Shown: in pieces, positions 1 through 8,701 of the stretch | How the letters are laid out: each line of letters begins with the position of its first letter | How positions within the stretch are numbered: the stretch's first letter is position 1 | From: Thiorhodococcus minor | GTDB taxonomy: Bacteria; Pseudomonadota; Gammaproteobacteria; Chromatiales; Chromatiaceae | Reading direction: 5' to 3' | Assembly: GCF_010820565.1 (NCBI RefSeq) | Contig: NZ_JAAIJQ010000009.1 | Coordinates: forward strand, 34,860-98,859 | DNA: 64,000 nucleotides | Translations under genes and position numbers: made by a program | The notes under the pieces: generated by a model | Database searches by the model: none | Seen by the model: only the letters and a program-made list of their open reading frames with translations | What the model was told of the DNA's origin: nothing

Positions 1-450
1 TCGGGCGCTTGCCTGCCGCCTTCGCGTGGCGCGGATCTGAATGGCTCTGGCTGGGGTGCCGCCCTCGGTGCTTGGCGGTCTGTTGGCGTCTCGGCGGGGG
101 ACGGCGGCCTCGTATCGGACGCATGCCACCCGCATTGTCCGCAGAAGCGATGCCCCGGCTTTATCGCCGCACCGCATTGACCGCAAAATCTGGCTGCTCG
201 TGACATCAGAACATCTCCCTCTTCGACGGCTTCCCGCCGGCGCCATCATTGATCCGCATCAGAGCAAGGGGCGGCGATGCCCTGGCGGTCCAATGATATA
301 AATATAGTCCAGCGGGGCTTCACATCGAACGCAGGAGCCCCGAGAGGATGCCGGGCTGCCATGGCCTGAGGCGCCTGCAGTCCGGATCTGCGGACCAAGG
401 GGGATGGGAGCATGGGCTGGGATTTCGAAAGGCTCGACGAGGTGTTTGCG
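1..450. other. Spacer at the window start, no gene supported
   Basis: No reading frame here has the composition of a real protein. The short frames present are Arg/Pro/Cys-rich on both strands, as expected from noncoding GC-rich DNA. An A+T-rich patch near 290-310 could carry a promoter for the ABC importer that follows, but I cannot define -35/-10 boxes with confidence. The neighbouring gene upstream lies outside the window. Confidence 0.5.
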
Positions 451-1488
451 ATGCTCGGACAGACAGGCCGTCATCTACTGCTGCACGGGCTCCTCGGCTT
501 GCTCTTGTCGCTGTTTCTTGCGGCCTGCGACAGCGGGGATGTCGCTGTCGAGGAAGTCACCATCTACACCTCGGTCGATCAGCATTTTTCCGAGCCCCTG
601 TTTCGTCGTTTCGAGCAGGTCAGCGGGGTTAGGGTAAGGCCGGTCTACGACATCGAGGCGGCCAAGACCACAGGGCTCGTCAACCGGCTGATCGGCGAGT
701 CCAAGCGGCCGCTGGCGGATGTGCTCTGGAACGGCGAAGTCTCGCAGATGCGACGCCTCGCCGAGCATGGCGTGCTTGCGATCTACCGCCCCAAGCGGCT
801 GCCAGAGGGCGTGGCGCTCGGCCCGAAGGGGCGCTGGCTGGAGTTCGGCGGACGTGTGCGCGTCTTCATCATCAACCGGCAACGCCTCGGTAGTCGTCCG
901 CCACCGACCTCGATCGTCGATCTGCTCGACCCGCGTTGGCAAGGCGGCGACATAGCTATCGCCTACCCGTTGTTCGGGACGACGGCGACCCATGCCGTGG
1001 CTCTCGCCGAGGTCTGGGGTGTGGCGCCGACGCTCGACTTCTTCTCGCAGCTCGAGCGGCGCGGTATCCGCTTCGTCGACGGCAATTCGGTCGTGCGCGA
1101 TCTGGTGGTCTCGGCCAGGGCGGTCTTCGGTCTCACGGATACGGACGACGCCTGCGGCGCGGTCGCCCGTGGAGAGCCCGTTTTCGCCACCTTCCCGGAT
1201 CAAGGCGCCGAGGGGATGGGCGCCCTGGTCATCCCGAACAGTGTCGGTCTGATCGAGGGCGCACCGCATGAGGAGGCCGCGAAGCGTTTCATCGATTTCG
1301 TGATCGGGGAAGAGGCGACTGCGCTGCTGGCCCAGTCAGGCTGGCTCTATGTCAGCGGCAGACAGGTGGTTGCCGACCCCGATTGCCGCTTGCCCGCGCG
1401 CCTGAAGCGGATGTCCTTGCCTTCAGGGCTCGACGCCGAGGCCTTGGACAGGCTGCGTCGCGACCTGCGCGACGTCATCGTGCGCTAG
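451..1488 (+). CDS. ABC transporter substrate-binding lipoprotein, iron(III)/AfuA type
   Basis: This 345-residue protein has the look of a periplasmic type-2 solute-binding protein of the ferric-iron (FbpA/AfuA) group: it opens with the typical VTIYTSVDQ strand, and the core contains DLLDPRWQG and TFPDQGAEGMG, as in that family. A lipoprotein signal is clear: a basic/His n-region, a Leu-rich core and the lipobox FLAAC with the lipidated Cys at residue 26. I chose ATG 451 because the in-frame ATG at 412 would add 13 mostly acidic residues (DFERLDE) in front of the signal peptide. Start 412 has a purine-rich sequence upstream and cannot be excluded. The gene heads a three-gene importer, with the permease 9 bp downstream. 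Substrate is inferred from family only; ferric iron is the usual one, but phosphonate or thiamine relatives exist. Confidence 0.8.
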   Translation: MLGQTGRHLLLHGLLGLLLSLFLAACDSGDVAVEEVTIYTSVDQHFSEPLFRRFEQVSGVRVRPVYDIEAAKTTGLVNRLIGESKRPLADVLWNGEVSQMRRLAEHGVLAIYRPKRLPEGVALGPKGRWLEFGGRVRVFIINRQRLGSRPPPTSIVDLLDPRWQGGDIAIAYPLFGTTATHAVALAEVWGVAPTLDFFSQLERRGIRFVDGNSVVRDLVVSARAVFGLTDTDDACGAVARGEPVFATFPDQGAEGMGALVIPNSVGLIEGAPHEEAAKRFIDFVIGEEATALLAQSGWLYVSGRQVVADPDCRLPARLKRMSLPSGLDAEALDRLRRDLRDVIVR

Positions 1489-1497
1489 GGACGGCCG

Positions 1498-3057
1498 ATG
1501 CCGCGCCGCTCGGCCGTGGTGAAGGGGCGGGCCGACTGGAGTTGGGTCCTCTCGGCGGCCTGTTGGCTGGTGCTTGGGTTGGGACCAGTCGTGGCGATTC
1601 TGGCCGCGCTCATCGTCGAGCCGGAGAGTTGGCTTCACGCCGGGCCCCTCAGCGCGCGGCGTTCATGGCTGTTCGTCAAATCGGCGCTCTTGGCTTTCTC
1701 GGTCGCCGGCGCCGCAAGCGTGATCGCCGCCGCCGCGGCTCATTGGCTGCGCAGCCAGGGCGGTGCGCGCGCGCTGCTGCTCTGGCTGCCGCTTTCGTTG
1801 CTGACGGTTCCCCCCTACCTCCACGCCGCCGCTTGGATGGGCCTGGCCGATCATCTGGGGCTGCAGCTATCCGGCTGGATGGCGGTCTTCGTCATCGAGA
1901 CCCTGACCTTCCTGCCTCTAGGGCTTGCGTTCGGGCTCGCCGGCTTTGCCATGACCGACCGGCAGCAGGTCGATGCGGGACGCGTCTTCGCCGACGATTG
2001 GCGGGTCTTCCATGCCATCGAGCTCCCGCAAGCCGCTCCGGCCATCGGCATCGGTGCGGCGCTGATCTTCATCCTGGCGATTGCCGATTACAGCGTGCCG
2101 GCGCTGATGCAGGTCGAGGTCTACGCGCTCGAGGCCTTCGTCGAATATAGCATCGCCGCCGAGAGCGCCGCCTCACTGCTGGTTGCCTTGCCCGTGCTCT
2201 TGCTGTGCGTGCTGTTGCTGGTGCTCGTGGCGGCGCCTATGCGGGCACTCGCGGTCAAGGTCTCCTTCCTGGCGCCTGCGCAACGTCCGAGAGCCCCTGC
2301 CTTGCATCGAGGCCTGCGACTGATGCGGTCGGGCGCTGTGATGCTCTGCCTGGCGCAGGTGCTGGTACCCGTGGTGTCGCTGTTCTTGATGACGCCATTG
2401 GGCGACATTTGGGTAATTTGGTCGGTCAGCCTGCGAGAGATCGGAAGCTCGCTCTCGACGTCCATGCTCGCTGCGTCGGTCTCCGTCTTACTCGGCTTGT
2501 TGCTAGCTCCACGGCTTGCCTCGACCGGATGGCTGGTCGCCGTGCTGCTGCCGCTCGCGGCGCCAGGCTCCTTGATCGGCACCGGGCTCATCGTGCTCTG
2601 GACCCTTCCCGGCCTCGCACTGGTCCACGGTACCGTCGTCATGCCCGTGCTGGCCGACGTGGCGCGGTTCGCGCCGCTCGCGATCCTGATCCAGTACGTC
2701 CAGAGCAAGCGCACCGACCCGGGATTGATCGAGGCGGCGCGCCTCTATCGCGGCAATGGACCCGCGGTCTGGCTGAAGGTGCTGCTTCCCTTGAGGGCGC
2801 AGGGACTTGCGGCGGGCTTCTTCGTCGTTCTCGGTCTATCCATGTCGGAGCTGACGGCCAACCTGCTCGTGGCGCCGCCTGGCGCGCAGTCGCTGATCGT
2901 CAAGATCTACGGTCTGCTGCACTATGGCGCTTCGCAGCAGGCCGCGGCCCTCTGCCTCTTCGTTCTCATCTTTTCCATGGCGTCGATGATCGGCCTTCTG
3001 CTGGCCCTGGGGAGGCTGCGCGCCGCGAACCTTTGGAGCGCGCATGGGCGAGACTGA
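1498..3057 (+). CDS. ABC transporter permease, FbpB-like double-domain
   Basis: A 519-residue, very hydrophobic protein with about twelve membrane segments in two homologous halves, the layout of FbpB/AfuB iron permeases in which two binding-protein-dependent permease domains are fused. Each half carries an EAA-type coupling loop: DAGRVFADDWRVFHAIELPQ in the first half and EAARLYRGNGPAVWLKVLLP in the second, where the ATPase would dock in the inner membrane. It begins 9 bp after the substrate-binding lipoprotein and its 3' end overlaps the ATPase gene by 14 bp, so the three are almost certainly one operon. A single permease gene is enough for a full transporter because both membrane domains are in one chain. 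Confidence 0.88.
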   Translation: MPRRSAVVKGRADWSWVLSAACWLVLGLGPVVAILAALIVEPESWLHAGPLSARRSWLFVKSALLAFSVAGAASVIAAAAAHWLRSQGGARALLLWLPLSLLTVPPYLHAAAWMGLADHLGLQLSGWMAVFVIETLTFLPLGLAFGLAGFAMTDRQQVDAGRVFADDWRVFHAIELPQAAPAIGIGAALIFILAIADYSVPALMQVEVYALEAFVEYSIAAESAASLLVALPVLLLCVLLLVLVAAPMRALAVKVSFLAPAQRPRAPALHRGLRLMRSGAVMLCLAQVLVPVVSLFLMTPLGDIWVIWSVSLREIGSSLSTSMLAASVSVLLGLLLAPRLASTGWLVAVLLPLAAPGSLIGTGLIVLWTLPGLALVHGTVVMPVLADVARFAPLAILIQYVQSKRTDPGLIEAARLYRGNGPAVWLKVLLPLRAQGLAAGFFVVLGLSMSELTANLLVAPPGAQSLIVKIYGLLHYGASQQAAALCLFVLIFSMASMIGLLLALGRLRAANLWSAHGRD

Positions 3058-3739
3058 CGGGATTGCGGTCGTCGGGATCTGCAAGAGGCTCGACGGACGA
3101 TGGGTGCTCGATGGCGCGTCGCTGCACATCGGAGCCGGCGAGCGCTGCGTCCTGTCAGGCGCCTCGGGAACGGGCAAGACCACCCTGCTGCGTCTCATCG
3201 CCGGCTTGGAGGTCCCGGAATCCGGTTACATCGACATCGACGGAGCCCGGGTGACGGGAGGCGAGCCATTCGTCGCGCCGCACAAACGCGGTCTGGGTGT
3301 GGTGCTCCAGCAGCCGACTCTGTGGCCGAGCATGACCGTGGCCGGCAACCTGGCGTTCGTCATGGGCCGCGCTCGGGACAGACAGCAGCGAATCCTCGCG
3401 CTGGCCGAGCGTATCGGATTCGCCGAGCTTCTCGGCAGGAGGCCGCAAACGCTTTCCGCGGGTCAGGCGCAACGTGTCGCACTCGGGCGGGCGCTCGCCG
3501 CGGAGCCCAGGTACCTGCTGCTCGACGAGCCGACGAGCAACCTGGACGCCGAGGCGCGCGATCAACTGAATGCGGTCATTCTCGATCAGGTTGCGGAGCA
3601 GGGCGTGGGCCTGCTCTACATCAGTCACGACGAAATTAGCGCTGCCGCCATCGCCGGCAGAAGGCTGCTGTTGTCCGACAGAAGGATCACGGAAGTAGGG
3701 ACGGCGCGCCTTGGGGGGCACGGGCTTGCGGGGCCATGA
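3044..3739 (+). CDS. ABC transporter ATP-binding protein
   Basis: A 231-residue ABC ATPase that powers the importer encoded just upstream. Motifs are complete and in order: Walker A GASGTGKTT near residue 39, Q-loop VLQQPTLWPS, signature LSAGQAQR, Walker B YLLLDEPTSN, and switch His in YISHDE. The chain is shorter than FbpC-type subunits (about 350 residues) because the C-terminal regulatory OB domain is missing, so any substrate feedback must come from elsewhere. It starts at ATG 3044, inside the permease gene, preceded by GGAG at a good distance, which indicates translational coupling. The operon ends here; a short GC-rich palindrome follows between this gene and the convergent glutathione reductase gene. 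Confidence 0.9.
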   Translation: MGETDGIAVVGICKRLDGRWVLDGASLHIGAGERCVLSGASGTGKTTLLRLIAGLEVPESGYIDIDGARVTGGEPFVAPHKRGLGVVLQQPTLWPSMTVAGNLAFVMGRARDRQQRILALAERIGFAELLGRRPQTLSAGQAQRVALGRALAAEPRYLLLDEPTSNLDAEARDQLNAVILDQVAEQGVGLLYISHDEISAAAIAGRRLLLSDRRITEVGTARLGGHGLAGP

Positions 3740-3750
3740 TCGGAGCCCGA

Positions 3751-3773
3751 CCCCACCAGCGCTAGGCTGGGGC
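3751..3773. other. Small GC palindrome between convergent genes
   Basis: CCAGC and GCTGG flank a 5-nt loop, with C-rich and G-rich flanks extending the stem imperfectly. It sits in the 68-bp gap between the ABC operon and the convergent garB gene. No T-tract follows on either strand, so it may be a weak bidirectional terminator or just GC-rich sequence. Confidence 0.3.
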
Positions 3774-3807
3774 CAAGCTCCCATCTGAGCTGCGGACCGA
3801 GGCCTGC

Positions 3808-5184
3808 TCAGGCGCCTTGCCCCGGGCGCCTCGCCGGCTCCTTCATGGTCACCAGCTCTTCGGCGCTGCAGGGGTGGATGGCGACAGTGTTATCCAGATC
3901 GGCCTTGGTGGCGCCCATTTTGAGGGCGACGGCGAAGCCTTGAAGCATCTCGTCGACGCCGTCTCCGATGAGGTGGATACCCATGACACGCTCCTCGGGG
4001 CCTGTGCACACCAGTTTCATTGCGGTCTTGGCGCCGTGCGCGTTGAGCGCATAGCGCATGGGCGTGAAGCTGGTCTCGTAGACGGTCAGGGTGTCGCCGT
4101 AGCGCTCGCGGGCCTCCGACTCGGTGAGGCCGACTTTGCCGATCGGCGGGTGGGCGAAGACGACGGTCGGGATGTTCTCGTAGTCCAGCTTGGAGTCCGG
4201 CTTGCCGTTGAACAGCCGCTCGGCGAGACGGCGTCCGGCGGCGATGGCGACCGGGGTCAGCGGGTCGCGTCCGGTGATGTCGCCGAGCGCGTAGATGCCT
4301 TCCACGTTGGTGCACTGGTAGGCGTCCGTCGGGATGATGCCGTTGCGCTCGACCTCCACGCCCGCCGCCTCCAGGTCGAGGTCGCGGGTGTTGGGCGCCC
4401 GCCCTACGGCCCAGATGACCTGATCGAAGCCGCTCAGGCGCTGGCCGTCGCTTGCGAGCATGGTGATTCCGGATGCCTCGCGCTCCAGCCCTGCTACCTC
4501 AAACTCCAGATGGACCTGAATGCCCTCGGCCTCCATGTTCTCCTTGAGGGTCTCGCTGATCAAGGGGTCGAATTGCCAGAGCACCCGGTCCTCGAGGGCG
4601 ACGGTGGTCACTTCGGTCCCGAAGGATCTGAGCACGCCCGCCAGCTCCACGCCAATGTAGCCGCCGCCGATGATGGCGACGCGCTTGGGCTGTTCTTCAA
4701 GCGCAAAGAAGCCGTCGGAGGTGATGCCCAGCTCGTGGCCAGGCATGCGGGGCACGATGGGCCGGCCGCCGGTCGCGATGACGATATGGTCGGCGCCGTA
4801 GTGCTGGTCGCCGACCGCGATGGTGCGTGCATCGACGAAACGGGCGAAGCCGTGGATGCGGGTGATCCCGAGCCGGTCGGCATAGCCGTCCCAGTAGTCG
4901 TTGATATTGGCGACATAGCGGTTGCGCCCCTCGACGAGCTTCTTCCAATCGAGCCCGCCGCCGCTGGCGTGGACGCCGAAGTCCGGCGCGTCCTTCACAG
5001 CGTCCGCCAGGTGGGCGCCGTACCACATCACCTTTTTCGGCACGCAGCCTGCGTTGACGCAGGTCCCGCCCAGCTTGGCGCCCTCGACGATGGCGACGCG
5101 CTTGCCGAACTGGGCCGCCTTTTCGGCGATGGCCAAGCCGCCGCTGCCGCCACCGATGGCAATCAAGTCGAAATGCTGACTCAT
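3808..5184 (-). CDS. garB: Glutathione(-amide) disulfide reductase, NADH-type
   Basis: A 458-residue class I pyridine nucleotide-disulfide oxidoreductase that reduces the disulfide of glutathione or, more likely here, glutathione amide. The FAD motif GGGSGG is at the N-terminus, followed by the redox disulfide [13 protein letters not shown] and, at the C-terminus, the catalytic His-Glu motif HPCSAEE. The nucleotide-binding site reads GGGYIGVE with [12 protein letters not shown] further on. The two arginines that hold the NADPH 2'-phosphate in E. coli Gor are absent, Glu-Asp is present instead, and the GYIA alanine is glycine; these are the features of NADH-dependent enzymes. The position matching human Arg37, which holds the glycine carboxylate of glutathione, is Glu. 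I set the start at ATG 5184, with GAGAGG upstream; the longer frame to 5280 adds an unrelated polar tail. It follows the peroxiredoxin-glutaredoxin gene on the same strand. A plain gorA label is the conservative alternative. Confidence 0.85.
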   Translation of the reverse strand: MSQHFDLIAIGGGSGGLAIAEKAAQFGKRVAIVEGAKLGGTCVNAGCVPKKVMWYGAHLADAVKDAPDFGVHASGGGLDWKKLVEGRNRYVANINDYWDGYADRLGITRIHGFARFVDARTIAVGDQHYGADHIVIATGGRPIVPRMPGHELGITSDGFFALEEQPKRVAIIGGGYIGVELAGVLRSFGTEVTTVALEDRVLWQFDPLISETLKENMEAEGIQVHLEFEVAGLEREASGITMLASDGQRLSGFDQVIWAVGRAPNTRDLDLEAAGVEVERNGIIPTDAYQCTNVEGIYALGDITGRDPLTPVAIAAGRRLAERLFNGKPDSKLDYENIPTVVFAHPPIGKVGLTESEARERYGDTLTVYETSFTPMRYALNAHGAKTAMKLVCTGPEERVMGIHLIGDGVDEMLQGFAVALKMGATKADLDNTVAIHPCSAEELVTMKEPARRPGQGA

Positions 5185-5308
5185 GGTATTCAACCTCTCA
5201 TTCCTCTGATCCGCAGCCGACTCCGCCGATAGATCGGCCGAGCCGCTTGCGCGCTTGGTCTCGATCGCATGCTGCTCCAAGGCCTAGCCCCCATGCCCCA
5301 AGCGAAGA

Positions 5309-5339
5309 CGCCCTCCGCCCTGGATCAGGGGGGAGGGCG
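5309..5339. other. Strong intercistronic hairpin between garA and garB
   Basis: CGCCCTCC (5309-5316) pairs perfectly with GGAGGGCG (5332-5339), and the interior CCCTG-GAT-CAGGG forms a second stacked stem, so almost the whole 31 nt is helical. It lies in the 188-bp gap downstream of garA and upstream of garB. No U-tract follows in the direction of transcription, so it looks more like an RNA-processing or 3'-stabilising element that would set the garA:garB ratio than an intrinsic terminator. Confidence 0.55.
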
Positions 5340-5372
5340 CCGCTGTGTCAGGACCGCCCTGACGATCCGCGA

Positions 5373-6107
<735 letters not shown>

Positions 6108-6193
6108 TGGTCAGACTCCGTGTATTGCGTGTCGTGGTTCGACGTTTGGTTGTGGAGCACTTGCTCGCCGCTCGTTGCGGCTTGCTTGGGTGT

Positions 6194-6222
6194 AGATTAC
6201 GGCGGCCAATTCCATCTGTGAA
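6194..6222 (-). promoter_or_regulatory. Probable sigma70 promoter of garA
   Basis: Read on the minus strand, TTCACA (6217-6222) is followed after exactly 17 nt by TAATCT (6194-6199). The first box matches TTGACA at five of six positions and the second matches TATAAT at four. It would give an RNA with a leader of about 80 nt before the garA ATG. The palindrome at 6236-6259 ends 13 bp upstream of the -35 box, the normal place for an activator. Confidence 0.5.
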
Positions 6223-6235
6223 ATGGATTATTGGT

Positions 6236-6259
6236 ATCGTTATGATTGGTTATAGCGAT
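6236..6259. promoter_or_regulatory. Palindromic candidate operator upstream of garA
   Basis: ATCGTTAT (6236-6243) and ATAGCGAT (6252-6259) are inverted copies matching at seven of eight positions around an A+T-rich 8-nt centre. The location just upstream of the -35 box of a peroxidase gene fits a LysR-family activator such as OxyR, but the sequence is not a textbook OxyR site. Function is inference. Confidence 0.35.
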
Positions 6260-6444
6260 GATTTCCGAGGCGCCCTATTTTGCCACGGCAGATGCGGCCT
6301 TTGTGTGGCGAATCAACCCATCGTCGAGGGCAGTCGTCGAGAGGGCGGCGTACCCCCGCTGGACAGAGCCTTGCGTCGGCGGGGTGCGGAGTCGGGTCCG
6401 TCGGCCGCTGAGAGCCGCTCTTGGGCGTGAGCTCCGGATGGGTC

Positions 6445-6636
6445 GTTAGAAGCATGCCTATCCGGTTGCTACCCAACGATTCCATGCTAGTTGTGTTTTC
6501 GAGCCGAAAGTGCGGCACAAGCCACTTCCGCGAGCCGTCAGCCCCCTGGATCGGCGAGTGCATGAGAAAAATCGGCCGCATTGCGGGACCCGCGGCATGG
6601 TGTGGGAGGCAACCGGATAGGCACGGTTAGAAGCAT
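6445..6636. repeat. Unassigned element bounded by inverted and direct repeats
   Basis: A perfect 14-bp inverted repeat, GCCTATCCGGTTGC at 6456-6469 and its complement at 6609-6622, continues imperfectly inward for about six more pairs. Outside each arm is the same 11-mer in direct orientation, GTTAGAAGCAT at 6445-6455 and 6626-6636. The 139 bp between the arms contain no credible gene. The architecture (inverted termini inside short direct repeats) resembles a small non-autonomous mobile element or remnant with a target duplication, but it could also be a stem-closed structured RNA. No second copy is present in this window. It sits in the otherwise gene-free stretch 6108-6905. Confidence 0.5.
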
Positions 6637-6905
6637 ATCGCCATATAAGGATATATTGATTAGGGTCAAAGCCATTCCGGCGCTTCCGGCCTAAGTTATG
6701 GCGCTGCGGTCATCGCTCCGAGCGAGCGTGACGGCAGCTTGCGGAGCCCGTCTTCACGACCACCGCGATTGCGGCCAGCGTCCCGAGAGCGCGGAAGTCG
6801 TGGATGCATCCGAGGATGCGGACTCCCATCTTGCGCGGACACCGAGCCCCGCGCTCGCGCGTCCGCTGCGCTCTCAAGAGACAGTCTGAAAGCGAGGACA
6901 AGACG

Positions 6906-7217
6906 ATGACGATGAAGCCGCTGGTATTGGCAGCGACCATTGCCGGTCTCTCGACGCTGGGCGCCACGCCCGCGAATGCCTTCTGGGGCTGGGGACCCTT
7001 CGACTGGTTCACGCCTTGGGGTGGCGGACCCTGGGGCGGCGGTCCTTGGGGAGGCCCCGGCTACGGTTACGGGCCCTATGGCGGCTATGGCTGGGGCGGC
7101 CCGGTCTATGGCTATCCTGGGCTGGTCTATCCGGGGTACGCCTATCCAGCCTATGGCTATCCAGCCTATGGCTATCCCGCCGTAACCGCGCCTCAGAGCA
7201 CGACTTCTTCCAAATAA
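6906..7217 (+). CDS. Sulfur globule protein (Gly/Tyr/Trp/Pro-rich, secreted)
   Basis: A 103-residue exported structural protein of the type that forms the proteinaceous envelope of periplasmic sulfur globules in purple sulfur bacteria. A Sec signal peptide ends in ATPANA, giving a mature chain starting FWGWGPFDWF. The rest is low-complexity: GGGPWGGGPWGG, then repeated GYG/PYG/YPG units and two YPAYG units, with Gly, Tyr, Pro and Trp dominating, as in the Sgp proteins of Allochromatium. I chose ATG 6906, preceded by GAGGA seven bases upstream; an ATG at 6912 is possible. Upstream frame extension lacks a signal-peptide character. The stop codon TAA at 7215-7217 shares its last base with the first base of the 159-bp MITE, so the element abuts the gene end exactly. 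A generic glycine-rich envelope protein is the alternative. Confidence 0.82.
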   Translation: MTMKPLVLAATIAGLSTLGATPANAFWGWGPFDWFTPWGGGPWGGGPWGGPGYGYGPYGGYGWGGPVYGYPGLVYPGYAYPAYGYPAYGYPAVTAPQSTTSSK

Positions 7218-7375
7218 GGCGATTGCCGGAAATTCTTATACCGGGTGGCGCCGGATTGAGGTCCGCCTTCACGGAGCGCCGACAGGAGCATCGCTGGGCG
7301 ATGTGACTGGCGGGGCGACACAGAAGGCGGGCGTCAAGACAAGCCAGATGGTATGGGAATTGACAGAAATCGCCT
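7217..7375. mobile_element. 159-bp MITE, copy 1
   Basis: This stretch recurs as its reverse complement at 47086-47244, same length, with eight differences by my alignment (about 95 percent identity); similarity stops at both ends. The termini are imperfect inverted repeats: AGGCGATT-6 nt-AATTC at each end. It contains no open frame of note and a small central hairpin (CATCGC-TGG-GCGATG). This is the definition of a miniature inverted-repeat element that would be moved by a transposase in trans. I see no clear target duplication; the flanks are A+T-rich (AAAT before, AAGC after). Confidence 0.8.
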
Positions 7376-7720
7376 AAGCTCGCGACGCGCGAGTCCCTCG
7401 CGTCGTCCTGCTCGGGCCGAAGCGCGACCCCGCTTGCGGCCCGAGCCCGGCCAAAGCCCGCCGGAGCCCGACGAGCTGCGCGCCTTGATCATCGCAGCTA
7501 GGCCGTCTTAGCCGCTTTCACCAGCCGATCCAGCGAAGCGCCCAGAGGCGATTCTTGCAGCCCTTGCGGCGCCCGCGAGACAGTGCGCTCGGGTGAGCGC
7601 TTCCGGGCATTTCACCGCTCATCCCTCAACTTGCTATTATCCCCCGCCGGATTCGCTGCCCGATCCTAGCCAGGCGAGGGCGGGCTAATGCTCGCCATGT
7701 AGAGACTCGGAGACACGATT
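7376..7720. other. Spacer between MITE and glucokinase gene
   Basis: No coding frame is supported. The only notable structure is the large hairpin at 7410-7446, listed separately. The final 60 bp before the glk ATG include the A+T-containing patch TTGCTATTATCC, which could hold a -10 region, but a complete promoter is not clear. Confidence 0.4.
7410..7446. other. Long perfect hairpin downstream of the MITE
   Basis: GCTCGGGCCG (7410-7419) pairs with CGGCCCGAGC (7437-7446); stacked inside is AAGCG/CGCTT with one unpaired G, closing a 6-nt loop. Fifteen base pairs in 37 nt is far above background even at this GC content. No T-run follows on either strand, so it is not a standard intrinsic terminator. 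It may be a REP-type palindrome or an RNA 3'-end stabiliser for the sulfur globule transcript. Confidence 0.55.
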
Positions 7721-8701
7721 ATGCGTTTGTTGGTGGGTGACATCGGAGGAACCAAGACAGCACTCGGTGTCGCGGATACGGACGGCGAGCAGGTTAATCT
7801 CTCCGAGCCCAAGCGTTATCCCAGCGCAGCCTTCGCGACTTTCGACCAGATCGTGCAGCGCTACCTGAACGAGACCGGGGTCACTTGTCGTTTCGCAGCC
7901 TTTGCGGTCGCCGGGCCGGTGCAAGATCGCCGCTCGGAGACCACCAATCTGCCTTGGGCGCTGGATGCCGATGCCTTGGAGCTGACCTTCGGCTTTTCCG
8001 GGGTGGACCTACTGAACGACCTCGAGGCCGTTGCCTGGGGAGTTCCCGCGCTCGGGACACAGGACATCGCCGAGATTCATCCGGGCGATGCCTTGAGTCA
8101 AGGCAATGCCTGTGTGGTGGCGGCGGGCACTGGGCTGGGGCAGGCGGGGCTGTTTTGGGATGGCGTCGCTCATCACGCCTTCGCGACCGAGGGTGGGCAC
8201 ACGGATTTCGCGCCCGTCGACGAGCTGGAGTTCGCCCTGCTGACGTATCTCAAACGACGTTACGGACGCGTGAGCTGGGAGCGCCTCGTCTCCGGTCCGG
8301 GCATTGCCAACATCTACGAGTTCTTGCTCGAGCGTCATGGGGCCGCTCAGCCGGACTGGATACGCCAGGCGATCGATGAGGGAGGGGATACCGCGGCGGC
8401 CGTGGCTCAGGCCGCCGCCGATGCGCGCTGCCCAGTGTGCGCCGAGACCATGGACCTCTTCATGCGGCTCTACGGGCGGGAAGCGGGCAATACCGCACTC
8501 AAGCACATGGCGCTCGGGGGGGTCTATCTGGGCGGCGGAATCGCGCTCAAGAATCTTGCTCTGGTCCGTAAAGGTGGGTTTTTGGAGGGCTTTTTCGATA
8601 AGGGCCGAATGGGCTCGCTGATGCGGCGCATGCCGGTCAGGGTGATCCTGCAGCCGCATACGCCCCTGCTTGGCGCAGCGCGATTCATGGCGTCTCAGTA
8701 G
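7721..8701 (+). CDS. glk: Glucokinase
   Basis: A 326-residue cytoplasmic kinase of the bacterial Glk (ROK-independent) family that phosphorylates glucose to glucose 6-phosphate using ATP. The phosphate-binding motif LLVGDIGGTKT is at the N-terminus, the sugar-binding LLNDLEAVAWG segment and VVAAGTGLGQAGL follow, and the EGGHTDFAP motif near residue 165 is the family hallmark. Length is normal (E. coli Glk is 321). Start ATG 7721 has GGAG ten bases upstream. It stands alone between the MITE-bearing spacer and tamA and appears monocistronic. In a mainly autotrophic phototroph it probably serves turnover of stored glycogen. Confidence 0.93.
   Translation: MRLLVGDIGGTKTALGVADTDGEQVNLSEPKRYPSAAFATFDQIVQRYLNETGVTCRFAAFAVAGPVQDRRSETTNLPWALDADALELTFGFSGVDLLNDLEAVAWGVPALGTQDIAEIHPGDALSQGNACVVAAGTGLGQAGLFWDGVAHHAFATEGGHTDFAPVDELEFALLTYLKRRYGRVSWERLVSGPGIANIYEFLLERHGAAQPDWIRQAIDEGGDTAAAVAQAAADARCPVCAETMDLFMRLYGREAGNTALKHMALGGVYLGGGIALKNLALVRKGGFLEGFFDKGRMGSLMRRMPVRVILQPHTPLLGAARFMASQ

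Noticed and set aside
5182..5280. N-terminal extension of the glutathione reductase
   Set aside because: The extra 32 residues are polar and unlike the family; ATG 5184 has a ribosome site and the normal first residues.
6710..7012. A 100-codon minus-strand frame overlapping the sulfur globule gene
   Set aside because: No signal, no family and overlap with a gene that has a clear signal peptide and repeats.
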